DNA of 64,000 nt from DATLMR01 sp035634255 (GTDB lineage Bacteria; Acidobacteriota; Blastocatellia; UBA7656). The position numbers and the translations under genes are program-made. Positions within the stretch are counted from its first letter, which is position 1. Each line of letters opens with the position of its first letter. The DNA lies in assembly GCA_035634255.1 (NCBI GenBank), contig DASQDI010000141.1:17224-81223 (forward strand), read 5' to 3'. Below the pieces are notes generated by a model. It ran no database searches, was not told where the DNA came from, and worked only from the letters and a program-made list of their open reading frames with translations. This document shows, piece by piece, positions 16,666 through 24,618 of this stretch.

Positions 16666-16710
16666 CTACGCGCAAGCAAAAAATCATTTCTTCAGGTTGA
16701 AAGGACAAAG

Positions 16711-17103
16711 GTGAAAACGATGAGAAGAGGTTTCGTGATCAGCGTGATATTGATGCTGTCCGGGGTGGTGTTCGCAGCCGACCACCACGCGAAAGCCGTT
16801 AAGTTGGAAGGGTACGTCGTGGACAACGCCTGCGCCACGGGTATGTTTAAAGAAGGCGGCAAGGGCGCCGAGGGCGCGAAGGCACACTCGCGCGCCTGCT
16901 CTCTGATGCCGGGGTGCGCCAAGAGCGGCTATTCGGTCTACGCCGACGGCACGGTCTACAAGCTGGACGAAGAGAGCAGCAAGAAGGTGGCCGAAGTGTT
17001 GAAGAACAGCAAGACCGAGAAGGGAATGCTGGTCAAGATCGAAGGCATGGCCGAAGGCGACAAGCTGATGGTCCACACCGTCTCCGAAGTCGCGGCGAAG
17101 TGA
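16711..17103 (+). CDS. Small secreted Cys-containing protein
   Basis: This protein of about 130 residues has a signal peptide (RRGFVISVILMLSGVVFAA). The mature part contains VDNACATGMF, HSRACSLMPGCAKSGYSV and DGTVYKLDEE; the three Cys positions and the Met/His residues could bind a metal or form disulfides. Similar secreted proteins are common in Acidobacteria, with no assigned function that I know of. The start may be GTG at 16711 or ATG at 16720; both keep the signal peptide. It has its own promoter at 16637-16665. It ends just before the inverted-repeat element at 17113-17247. Confidence 0.75.
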   Translation: MKTMRRGFVISVILMLSGVVFAADHHAKAVKLEGYVVDNACATGMFKEGGKGAEGAKAHSRACSLMPGCAKSGYSVYADGTVYKLDEESSKKVAEVLKNSKTEKGMLVKIEGMAEGDKLMVHTVSEVAAK

Positions 17104-17112
17104 GAATCAGGT

Positions 17113-17247
17113 GTCAGTGGCCGGGGGCCGGGGTGCCGCCCGAGATTTCGATTTACCCGAAAGGGGTTCTTTAAAAGCAGGGATTCTGTAAATAGAATCT
17201 GAGATGCTTTCCCCTTAGCCCGTGGCCCCCGGCTCCCGGCCACTGAC
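17113..17247 (+). repeat. Long inverted-repeat element A
   Basis: The left arm starting GTCAGTGGCCGGG (17113-17133) pairs with the right arm ending CCCGGCCACTGAC (17227-17247), with about one mismatch in 21 bases, and the core between them is about 95 bases. It fills the gap between two convergent genes. Its arms have the same style as element B at 22533-22681 (runs of GTCAG and GGGGCC). This resembles a small non-autonomous or REP-like intergenic repeat. Confidence 0.6.
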
Positions 17248-17256
17248 CACCGGCCC

Positions 17257-19959
17257 CTATCGCACTTTCATCACCACCAGAGTCAGGTCGTCGTGCTGAG
17301 GCGTATCGCGACTCCACTCGCGGACGTTCTCAACTATCGTCCCCATGATTTCCGCCGCGCTGAGGTGGGTTGACGCGGCGATGATCTCCCTCAACCTCGG
17401 CTCGCCGAACTCCGCCCCCGCCGAATCGAAAGCTTCCGTGACCCCGTCGGTGTAAGCAACGATCACGTCCCCGCTGTGAAGCTGTATCGTCTCCTGCTCA
17501 TACTCGCAGCTATTGAACGCGCCGATCACCGTGCCGCCTGTCGAGAGCAGGGTCAGCTCGCTCGCCCGTTTCCGGCTCTCGAATTCTGGGGACGCGGACA
17601 TTCTCTCCTGCGCGGCGGAGGCCGAGTGGCTCGCCGTCTGCGCTTTCATGATCGAGCTGCCTCGGGCGAGTATCGGAGGGTTATGGCCCGCGTTGATGTA
17701 GGTGAACAGGTCGGTCTGCTCGTCGAACTGGGCGTAAAAGAAAGTGGCGTAGCTGCTCGACCCCGTCGACCCATGCAGGAGCTTGTTCATGGAGGAGACG
17801 AGCTGCGTCAGGTTGCCGTTCACGGAAGGGGCCTGGCTTCTGAGCGAGGCCTGGACCGTGGACATAAGAAGGGCCGCCGACATCCCTTTACCCGCTACGT
17901 CCGCGACCGCGATGCCGATCTTACCGCGGCCGAGCTCGATGAAATCGTAGTAGTCACCGCCGACCCCTCGGGCCGGGTGGCAGACTCCGCACAACTCCAG
18001 CCGCTCGATGGGCGGGGCCACCTGGGGGAAGAGCCGCTGCTGAACTTCGGTGGCAATCTTCAGCTCGTGCCTCAGCCTCTCTTCTTCCGCCACCTGCTGC
18101 ACGAGGCGCGCGTTTTCGATGGCGAAGGCCAGTTGCCAGGCGACCGCCGTGAGGAGCTGTTTGTCCTCCCGCGAGAAGGGGAGGTCGCCCAGGCGCGGGC
18201 CGAGCGAGATGATTCCGAGGAGCTGGTCCTTGGTGGCGAAAGGCACGAGCAGCACGGAGTTCAGCCGGCGCAGAGTGGCGCGCTCGCGGTCAAGAAGCTT
18301 CGCCTGCTCGGGCAAAGCCGCCTTCGGCCTCGACCATGAGGCCCGCTCATGAATGTCCACGACGAGCGGCAGGGGCGACTGGGTCATCTGCCGGGCTATG
18401 TAGCCTTCGCGCGGGAACATGAGATTCCGGTCCACCCCCTCGGATGTCGAGTGGTCATGGTTCAGACTGGACGAGAGGGCGCAGGCGTAGTTCCCGGTCG
18501 GGTCGTCCCGCAGGAAGACCGTGGCGTTTTCCGTGTGCAGGGCGAACTGAATCTTGCCGATGGCGAGCTTCAGCAGTTGATCCACGGCCGTCACGGTCCG
18601 CATCTCCTGGCCGAGGTCCGAGATTAACTGCTGCGCGTCGTACGCTTCGCGGAAGAAGCGCCGGTCGATGAGCGGCATCATCCTCTGGTTCACGAGGGTC
18701 AGTATGGCGACGGCCAGCCCCGTGGCCATGATCGTCACGGCTATGTCGGCGCGGCTGCCGAACCGGTCGATGCTCTCCATCCGGCTCCCGGTCAGCAGGA
18801 AGCTCAGGAGCGCGAAGACGAATATGGCCTGCGTTATGACGAAGCCGCGGGAGACGAGGAGGTAGCGCACGCCCCTCCGCAGTATCAGGCGTACCGGGAT
18901 GACCTGATGACGGATGATCGCGTACGCGAACGACAGGGGGAAGAGCGGGAACGAGATCAAAGCTATGAAGAGCAGCCAGCGCGAGACGGCCGAATTGGCC
19001 CACGGCTGGTCGATTAAAAACGCCAGCCCCCCGACCACGAACAGGGGCAGAAATCCCGCGACGCTCCCGGCCACGACCACGCGCAGCTTCAGCCGCGAGG
19101 GCCTGCCCGCCAGCCTGTAATTCACCAGCAGGGAGAGGAACCCGCCCGCGATGTAGAGCACGCCCATGACGAAGCTCGCTACGCCGAGGAAGATCGCCTT
19201 CTCGCGGAACCGCGCCGCGCTCGCGGGCGCGAAGGCGGCGACTATGTTCCCGACGGCGAGGAAGGGGAATATGGTCAGCAGGTGCGGGATGTACAGTTGG
19301 TATTCGAGCTTCGGAAATCTTCTGAGCAGGGGCGAAGGCTCCGGGAATATGAGGAAGAAGTGGAAGAATACCGGCCAGAAGAATATGGCCCCCACGTAAG
19401 CCGCCACTACGGAGACCCTGAGCCACGCCGGCATGCCCGGAGACACTTGAAAAAATGCCGCCGAGGGCGCGGCGATAAACATGCCGAACATCAGCGCCAG
19501 CAGCACCGCCTGCTTGTCGAAAGGCTTGAGCAGGAAGACCGCGAACCCCGTGATCAAAAAGATCGCCGCGATCACTATCCTCGCCGGGTTCAGCAAGGTC
19601 TGACTCAGGGAGACGTTCTTCGCCTTCAGCTTGTAGTCCTGGAACTGCCCGCCCCGGCGCACGACCATCGAGTAGTAGGTGTCGGGGTAGATCTCCTGGA
19701 ATGCGAGCGCGAGTTGGGCCAGGTCCGTGATCTGGCGGCCATTCACCGAGACGATCTCGTCGCCCGGCATGAGGGGGAAGGCCGCGCCATCGGGCGACAC
19801 CTGCCGGATCACGACACGGTTGTTGACCCTCGAGGCTAGCCAGCCCGGATCGCTCTGGATGGGGGGCGCGGACAGGGCGCTGTAGACGTTCATTCCCGCG
19901 AAGACAAACAGGAGGGCGAAGAATAGTCCGCCGAGAAGAAGCTGTAGTCGCCTGGTCAT
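17257..19959 (-). CDS. Membrane PDZ-GAF-SpoIIE (PP2C-type) serine phosphatase
   Basis: This protein of about 900 residues has an N-terminal membrane anchor and a PDZ-like domain (residues about 45-115; LMPGDEIVSVNGRQITDL). Seven or eight membrane helices follow (about 120-400), then a GAF-like domain (about 440-640) and a C-terminal PP2C phosphatase domain (about 680-900). Metal and active-site motifs GVGGDYYDFIEL, IAVADVAGKGMSAALLMS and VAYTDGVTEAFD are all present. Such RsbU-like phosphatases dephosphorylate anti-anti-sigma factors in partner-switching systems, so it may link a membrane signal to a stress response. The ATG at 19959 is favoured over 19998 because AAGGA lies 8 bases upstream. 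No RsbW/RsbV-like genes are in the window. Confidence 0.88.
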   Translation of the reverse strand: MTRRLQLLLGGLFFALLFVFAGMNVYSALSAPPIQSDPGWLASRVNNRVVIRQVSPDGAAFPLMPGDEIVSVNGRQITDLAQLALAFQEIYPDTYYSMVVRRGGQFQDYKLKAKNVSLSQTLLNPARIVIAAIFLITGFAVFLLKPFDKQAVLLALMFGMFIAAPSAAFFQVSPGMPAWLRVSVVAAYVGAIFFWPVFFHFFLIFPEPSPLLRRFPKLEYQLYIPHLLTIFPFLAVGNIVAAFAPASAARFREKAIFLGVASFVMGVLYIAGGFLSLLVNYRLAGRPSRLKLRVVVAGSVAGFLPLFVVGGLAFLIDQPWANSAVSRWLLFIALISFPLFPLSFAYAIIRHQVIPVRLILRRGVRYLLVSRGFVITQAIFVFALLSFLLTGSRMESIDRFGSRADIAVTIMATGLAVAILTLVNQRMMPLIDRRFFREAYDAQQLISDLGQEMRTVTAVDQLLKLAIGKIQFALHTENATVFLRDDPTGNYACALSSSLNHDHSTSEGVDRNLMFPREGYIARQMTQSPLPLVVDIHERASWSRPKAALPEQAKLLDRERATLRRLNSVLLVPFATKDQLLGIISLGPRLGDLPFSREDKQLLTAVAWQLAFAIENARLVQQVAEEERLRHELKIATEVQQRLFPQVAPPIERLELCGVCHPARGVGGDYYDFIELGRGKIGIAVADVAGKGMSAALLMSTVQASLRSQAPSVNGNLTQLVSSMNKLLHGSTGSSSYATFFYAQFDEQTDLFTYINAGHNPPILARGSSIMKAQTASHSASAAQERMSASPEFESRKRASELTLLSTGGTVIGAFNSCEYEQETIQLHSGDVIVAYTDGVTEAFDSAGAEFGEPRLREIIAASTHLSAAEIMGTIVENVREWSRDTPQHDDLTLVVMKVR

Positions 19960-20190
19960 ACCCGCAGTCCTTGGTCCTGATGCCTCTGAATATATCATGC
20001 GGCTGCCGTACTCTTAACACCGAAGCGGAGGGAGCGCTTTTTAAATAATCGTTACATCAGCCCCGCGTCAACGCCCGTGGTTTGTACGTGGATGCGAGAG
20101 TTATAGTTGCGGTTGCCTCCTTTTGCCACCCGCGAACGGAGTACGTTATAATCTCGTCCGCTGGTAATCACTGACATATCGGAGGCACAC

Positions 20191-21390
20191 TTGATAGATA
20201 GAATTCAACAAGCTCTGAAAGAGGCGGACCTCGACGGGTGGCTCTTCTACAGCTTCCGCGACAGCGACCCCATCGCCGCCAACATCCTCGGCCTCGCGGG
20301 CGAAGGGCACATGGCGACGCGCAGGTGGTTCTACCTCATCCCCCGATCCGGCGAGCCTGTGAAGATCAACCACTCAATCGAGCGCGACGTGCTCGACAGC
20401 CTGCCGGGAAGTAAATTGATCTATCTGCCCTGGCAGCAGTTGCACTCGCACCTTAAGAATTCCATCGCGTCGCTGACCGATAAGCGGACCCCTCGCCTGG
20501 CGATGCAGTACTCGCCCGAGGCGGCCATCCCCTACCTGTCGCGGGTCGACGCCGGGACCATAGAACTGATCCGCAATTTCGGAGTCGAGATCGTCTCCTC
20601 CGCCGACCTCGTGCAGAAATTCGAATCGGCCTGGAACGAAGAGCAGCTCGGCATGCACGAGGAGGCCGCGCGCGGCCTCTACGCCTCCGTGCACGAAGCC
20701 TTCGCCGAGATCGGCCGCCGCATCCGGGCCGGGGAGCCCACGACCGAATATGACATCCAGCAGTTCATCATGGGCCGGTTCGGCGAGCGCGGGCTCATCA
20801 CGAAGGACCCTCCCATCGTCGCCGTCAACGCCAACAGCGCCGCGCCCCACTACGAGCCGACTCGCGAAAAGCACTCGCCCATAAACGAAGGCGATTTCGT
20901 GCTGATCGACCTCTGGGCCAAGCTGAACAAACCCAATTCGGTCTACGCGGACATAACCTGGACCTCGTTCGTCGGCGAGACCGTGCCGGACGACGTGACC
21001 AGAGTGTTCACGGTCGTTCGCGACGCGAGGGACGCCGCGACCGATTTCGTGAAAGAGGCTTTCGGGTCGGGCCGCAAGGTCTTCGGGTGGGAGGTCGACG
21101 ACGCCTGCCGCAACGTCATCCGCGAGGCGGGGATGGAGCAGTACTTCATCCACCGCACGGGCCACAACATCCACACCGAAGTCCACGGCAACGGGGCCAA
21201 CATCGACAACCTTGAGACGAAAGATTCCCGCGCCCTGATCCCACGGACCTGCTTCTCAATCGAGCCGGGCATCTACCTCGAAGGGCGCTTCGGCGTGCGC
21301 AGCGAGATCGACGTGTACGTCGACGAGAACTCGGCGAGGGTGACGGGCGGAGACCCGCAGCGCGACGTGGTGGCGATCCTCTCGCTCTGA
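20191..21390 (+). CDS. M24-family metallopeptidase (Xaa-Pro aminopeptidase-like)
   Basis: This 399-residue protein has the pita-bread peptidase fold. The N-terminal creatinase-like domain (about 1-150) is followed by the M24 domain. Metal ligand regions visible are FVLIDLWAKL and SVYADITWT, the His in RTGHNIHTEVHGNG, the Glu in CFSIEPGIYLE and the Glu in GVRSEIDVYVDE. It probably removes N-terminal residues next to proline from peptides in the cytoplasm. The start is TTG at 20191 with GGAGG at 20181-20185. It lies divergent from the phosphatase gene; the 230-base gap holds both promoters. The first metal site reads DLWAKLN rather than DxG-type, so the substrate could differ from classic PepP. 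Confidence 0.88.
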   Translation: MIDRIQQALKEADLDGWLFYSFRDSDPIAANILGLAGEGHMATRRWFYLIPRSGEPVKINHSIERDVLDSLPGSKLIYLPWQQLHSHLKNSIASLTDKRTPRLAMQYSPEAAIPYLSRVDAGTIELIRNFGVEIVSSADLVQKFESAWNEEQLGMHEEAARGLYASVHEAFAEIGRRIRAGEPTTEYDIQQFIMGRFGERGLITKDPPIVAVNANSAAPHYEPTREKHSPINEGDFVLIDLWAKLNKPNSVYADITWTSFVGETVPDDVTRVFTVVRDARDAATDFVKEAFGSGRKVFGWEVDDACRNVIREAGMEQYFIHRTGHNIHTEVHGNGANIDNLETKDSRALIPRTCFSIEPGIYLEGRFGVRSEIDVYVDENSARVTGGDPQRDVVAILSL

Positions 21391-21453
21391 GCCTGCTCCG
21401 AATATCGCGGGGCGGATCGGCCACGTCCGGCGGCTGGCCGCCCCCGCCGTGAT

Positions 21454-21687
21454 TTGATTTCAAACGTGGCCCCGCGTAACGTCCGCGCGGGAGAAGAGCT
21501 GACGCACGACTGGGCGATGACCGACGACCGGTACAGGATGGAGTGCAACTGCGGCGCGAAGAATTGCCGCAAGGTGATCACCGGGAAAGACTGGAAGAAG
21601 AGGGAGCTTCAGGAGAAGTACGGCAGGCACATGTCCGCTCACCTTCTGGAGAAGATTGCGAGAACATCTTGGCTTTTGCCTCGTTAA
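21454..21687 (+). pseudogene. SET-domain protein remnant (C-terminal part only)
   Basis: The translation from a TTG at 21454 holds the last third of a SET lysine-methyltransferase domain: RNVRAGEELTHDWAMTDD, then the post-SET zinc motif ECNCGAKNCRKVITG and the tail LQEKYGRHMSAHLLEKI. The core with the NHSC motif and AdoMet-binding N-terminal half is absent. The upstream in-frame sequence (21391-21453) reads as unrelated, Arg- and Pro-rich residues. A whole bacterial SET protein is usually about 150 or more residues, so this is probably a truncated remnant; a sequencing frameshift cannot be excluded. No good ribosome site is seen. Confidence 0.55.
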
Positions 21688-21743
21688 GGGTTGAAGGCGC
21701 TACAGCCTGTTTTGAATTCCGCTCATTTTAAGAGAGGTACGAG

Positions 21744-22190
21744 ATGAAGAAGCTGATGCTTTTTATATTGGCCGCCGCTTTAATGCTTCCGGCCGCCGCT
21801 CGCGGGCAGGGCAACGACAGGGAAGCCGTGAAGCAGGCCGTCCTTGATTACGTCGAAGGCGTTTACGAAGTCAACCCCGCGCGGATCGAGAGGAGCGTTC
21901 ACCCGGAGCTCGCGAAGCGCGGATTCTTCAAGAGGAACGGCGAGTCATCCTACTCGCAGGGGATCATGACTTTCGAGCAGCTGGTGAAACTTGCCGGCAG
22001 CTACAACAAGGAGGGCAGGGTCCCTAAAGACGCTCCGAAAGAGGTCATCATCTACGAGGTGCTCGATCAGACCGCCAGCATAAAACTGGTCGCCTCCTGG
22101 GGGATCGATTACATGCACCTGGCGAAGCATAACGGCAGGTGGATGATCTATAACGTCATGTGGCAGAGCCACACGAAGGAGAAAGATTAA
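21744..22190 (+). CDS. Secreted NTF2-like protein (putative lumazine-binding family)
   Basis: This 148-residue exported protein has a clear signal peptide (MKKLMLFILAAALMLPAAAR) and a mature part matching the NTF2-like Lumazine_bd_2 pattern: AVLDYVEGVYEVNPARIERS, HPELAKRGF, and the C-terminal strands SIKLVASWGIDYMHLAKHNG and MIYNVMW. These proteins form cone-shaped small-molecule pockets; the ligand is unknown. AGAGAGGTACGAG before the ATG gives a ribosome site. It faces the 98-residue gene in convergent orientation. There is no sign of damage. Confidence 0.8.
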   Translation: MKKLMLFILAAALMLPAAARGQGNDREAVKQAVLDYVEGVYEVNPARIERSVHPELAKRGFFKRNGESSYSQGIMTFEQLVKLAGSYNKEGRVPKDAPKEVIIYEVLDQTASIKLVASWGIDYMHLAKHNGRWMIYNVMWQSHTKEKD

Positions 22191-22222
22191 GAGCGCTGAC
22201 TTCGGCGTCGGGGGGCCAGTCT

Positions 22223-22519
22223 TCAGGCCGCCGACCCGCCGCCGGCCGCCTTCATCGCCTTCAACTGTTTTTCCAGATCGCTCAGTCTCGTTTCCAGGGT
22301 GTCGATCAGTTTCCAGTTCTCGATCATCACCGACACGAAGAAAGCCTCGGCCGGGTCGGGGTTGGCGGCGAGGACCGCCGCCTCTACGTGCTGCCGGGCC
22401 TGCTCGAACAGGGCGTCCAGAGCCATCTGATCTTCGGCGCGCAGGGCGCGTCGAAATCTGCTGAGCCTCTGCCGCTGCGCGGAAAGAGGCTGGACGAATG
22501 GCAGTATCGCTTTCCCCAT
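22223..22519 (-). CDS. Hypothetical small helical protein, 98 residues
   Basis: I do not recognise this protein. It is almost wholly helical: an N-terminal half (RQRLSRFRRALRAEDQMALD, LFEQARQHVEAAVL), a middle with hydrophobic AEAFFVSVMIENWKLID, and a C-terminal coiled-coil stretch (LETRLSDLEKQLKAMKAA). It has no signal peptide. The start ATG lies next to repeat element B, which covers its upstream region, so its promoter may lie inside or beyond the element. It could be cotranscribed with lexA on the same strand (167 bases apart). Confidence 0.6.
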   Translation of the reverse strand: MGKAILPFVQPLSAQRQRLSRFRRALRAEDQMALDALFEQARQHVEAAVLAANPDPAEAFFVSVMIENWKLIDTLETRLSDLEKQLKAMKAAGGGSAA

Positions 22520-22532
22520 AAATTTATCAGAG

Positions 22533-22681
22533 GGTGGCGGGGTCAGGGGTCAGGGGCCAGCAGAATGCGTCATCGTACCCGCACGGCCATGCATCATTTA
22601 CGCTCTCCTCACCAAAGCTGCCTGATGCATGATCGCGCCCCAGACTAGCATTGCTGGCCCCTGACTCCTGACCCCGCCACC
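22533..22681 (+). repeat. Long inverted-repeat element B
   Basis: The 30-base left arm (22533-22562, starting GGTGGCGGGGTCAGG) pairs with the right arm (22652-22681) with a single mismatch. A second nested inverted repeat, CATGCATCA (22588-22596) with TGATGCATG (22623-22631), lies in the core. The whole 149-base unit could fold end to end. It fills the gap between lexA and the 98-residue gene. Element A at 17113-17247 is built the same way. Confidence 0.75.
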
Positions 22682-22685
22682 GCCT

Positions 22686-23306
22686 CTAGTACCTCCGGAT
22701 GACACCAATGACGACGCCCTGAATGCCCACGCGCGAGGGCGGCTTGATTATTATCGTTTCATACTGAGGGTTGGCCGGTTCGAGGCGCACGCGGCTCCGC
22801 TCTTTATAAAAGCGCTTCACGGTGGCGTCTGTGCCGTCGATCAGGGCGACGACCGTCTGCCCGTTCTCGGCGGTCTGGCGCGACTCGACTATGATCAGGT
22901 CGCCGTCGCGTATCTGCTCGTCGATCATGGAATCGCCCCGCACGCGCAGGGCGAAGGTGCGCCCGCGCCCGAGCATGTCGCGCGTGATGCAGACGGTCTC
23001 ATGGCTCAGGACGGCTTCTATCGGGCGGCCCGCGGCGATCACGCCCAGCAGCGGGATCTCGCACTCGCTGTCTGACTGAGCGCCTTCGGGCGCGCCCCCG
23101 CCCGCGATCTCTATCCCCCGGCTGACGTTCGGCGTGCGGCGGATCAGCCCTTCGCGCTCCAGGGCCGAGAGCGTGTGGTGGACCGTCGCGGGGGAGCTGA
23201 GCCCGAATCGCTCGCGAATCTCGGCTATAGTCGGTGCCTGCCCCCGCGTCTCGATGAAGCGGCGGATGAAATCGTAGACCTCGCGCTGCCGTGGAGTGAT
23301 AGCCAT
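22686..23306 (-). CDS. lexA: LexA SOS repressor
   Basis: This 206-residue repressor of DNA-damage genes has a winged-helix DNA-binding domain at residues 1-65 (TIAEIRERFGLSSPATVHHT) and an S24 autopeptidase domain at about 85-206. The self-cleavage site is Ala92-Gly93 (VIAAGRPIEAV), the catalytic Ser126 lies in GDSMID, and Lys164 lies in TVKRFY. RecA filaments trigger cleavage. The ATG is preceded by GGAGG. Its upstream region carries repeated CGAAAAT motifs and a palindrome that may be its own operator. Length and all catalytic positions are normal for the family. Confidence 0.96.
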   Translation of the reverse strand: MAITPRQREVYDFIRRFIETRGQAPTIAEIRERFGLSSPATVHHTLSALEREGLIRRTPNVSRGIEIAGGGAPEGAQSDSECEIPLLGVIAAGRPIEAVLSHETVCITRDMLGRGRTFALRVRGDSMIDEQIRDGDLIIVESRQTAENGQTVVALIDGTDATVKRFYKERSRVRLEPANPQYETIIIKPPSRVGIQGVVIGVIRRY

Positions 23307-23316
23307 TTTCGCCTCC

Positions 23317-23360
23317 GATACGAAAATCCCATGTACATGATCGAAAATTATCGAAAATTG
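23317..23360 (-). promoter_or_regulatory. Candidate LexA autoregulatory site
   Basis: On the plus strand, CGAAAAT occurs at 23321, 23342 and 23352, spaced 21 and 10 bases (two and one helical turns). The last two form the exact tandem 10-mers ATCGAAAATT (23340-23349, 23350-23359). A perfect palindrome CATGTACATG lies at 23330-23339 between them. All are within 60 bases upstream of the lexA ATG. Neither element matches the E. coli or Bacillus SOS box. Confidence 0.4.
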
Positions 23361-23598
23361 TCAAGCAAAAAATTCTGACCCCTGCTCGGAGCGCCCTGCC
23401 GCGTGAAATTTCGCGAGGCGGCCGCGGGCGGATTCCGGCGCAGGACTTAAGTTGCTACTCGTCTCAACAAATGCTAGAAGTTTGGCTGTGAGGGAGAATC
23501 ACCCTAAAGGCCACAGAGTCACGTGGCCGACAGCGCACGAAGGCCGGGCGACGGAATGCCGACGCCGCGTGCCGCAACCGGGTCCGGGATGAGGTCGA

Positions 23599-24018
23599 AT
23601 GCGCTCGACACCGAAGAGGCGGGAGGCACGCGGCTCCGCGCTTCCCGAAAGCACCATCAAGTTGCTGGCCCCTTACTTCCCGTCTTTGAACCTGCGGGAG
23701 ATCCGCGTGCGGGAAGGCATCCCGTGGTACGTGCTCATGGACGCGAGCGCCTACGCGGACCGGAATTATATATACTTCGCGCCCGGAGCGTACGACCCGT
23801 ATTCGGTCGAGGGGATCGCGATCATAGGCCATGAGATAACGCACAGCGCGCAGTACAAAGCGATAGGCACTTTGAAATTCCGCGTGCTTTATTTATGGGA
23901 ATGGGTCCGGGGGCTTTACACGCACCTCTCGATCAGGCGCGCTTACGCCCGCAACCCATTCGAAGTGGCCGCGGCGCGCATGCAGTCGAGAATATACGAA
24001 GACCTGTCGGCCCGGTGA
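23599..24018 (+). CDS. Small DUF4157-like putative zincin
   Basis: This 139-residue protein contains IAIIGHEITHSAQYK, an HExxH zinc-protease motif in the setting typical of DUF4157 (the domain also found in extracellular contractile injection cargo). The preceding strand DRNYIYFAPGAYDPYSVEG fits that domain. There is no signal peptide. The C-terminal part (FEVAAARMQSRIY) has a Glu that could be a third metal ligand. The ATG follows GAGG. It precedes the RidA gene by 23 bases and is probably cotranscribed. Whether it cuts proteins is inference. Confidence 0.65.
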   Translation: MRSTPKRREARGSALPESTIKLLAPYFPSLNLREIRVREGIPWYVLMDASAYADRNYIYFAPGAYDPYSVEGIAIIGHEITHSAQYKAIGTLKFRVLYLWEWVRGLYTHLSIRRAYARNPFEVAAARMQSRIYEDLSAR

Positions 24019-24041
24019 GGCCATCTGAAAGGAGACTCGTT

Positions 24042-24554
24042 ATGCCAGTGACACGCAGAAAGTTCCTCGAAAAGACCGGAGCGACCGCGCTCGGCGCGGC
24101 GGCGGCCGTCGAAGCGCGGGGCGCGCAATCGAGCTCGGCGCGGCGGGGCAAAGCCGCTCAGGGAAGGCAGGGGTCGAAGCCCCGAGCGGTGAATTCGCCC
24201 CAGCTGCCGAAACCTTCCGGGCCGCTCAGTCACGCGGTCATCGCGGGAGGGATGATCTACGTCTCGGGGCAGGTGGCCGCCGACCCGCGCACGGGCAGGG
24301 TCGTCGAGGGCGGGTTCGAAGAGCAGGCCGTGCAGGTATTCGAGAACGTGAAGGCGATACTGACGGGGGCGGGCGCGACCTTCTCGGATGTCGCGAGGGT
24401 GAACGTCTACCTTTCGGACCTCGGAAACTTCGCCAAAATGAACGAGATTTACAGGCGGTATTTTCGCGAAAATTACCCCGCGCGAACCACCGTAGGCGTG
24501 CAGCTCCTCGGCACGTATATGATCGAGGTGGACTGCGTCGCGGTGGGCGAGTGA
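24042..24554 (+). CDS. Tat-exported RidA-family protein
   Basis: This 170-residue protein has an N-terminal twin-arginine signal (TRRKFLEKTGATALGAAAA), a linker, and then a RidA/YjgF domain (about 50-170): IYVSGQVAADPRTGRVVEGG, VNVYLSDLGNFAKMNEIY, and PARTTVGVQLLG with the Arg that contacts the substrate in RidA. Cytoplasmic RidA hydrolyses reactive enamine/imine intermediates; here the enzyme would work in the periplasm. The ATG at 24042 has AAAGGAG seven bases upstream. The Tat signal is unusual for this family. A deaminase-like or ligand-binding role is possible. Confidence 0.82.
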   Translation: MPVTRRKFLEKTGATALGAAAAVEARGAQSSSARRGKAAQGRQGSKPRAVNSPQLPKPSGPLSHAVIAGGMIYVSGQVAADPRTGRVVEGGFEEQAVQVFENVKAILTGAGATFSDVARVNVYLSDLGNFAKMNEIYRRYFRENYPARTTVGVQLLGTYMIEVDCVAVGE

Positions 24555-24618
24555 CACCGGGCGGCGAAGAGTTATAAAATAGTGGCCGGCCCGGCGCGGC
24601 TCAGATGAAAGGCGCTTG

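Noticed and set aside
17476..19839. Plus-strand frames opposite the SpoIIE phosphatase gene
   Set aside because: All domain motifs are in the minus-strand frame; the plus frames are broken into charged low-complexity pieces.
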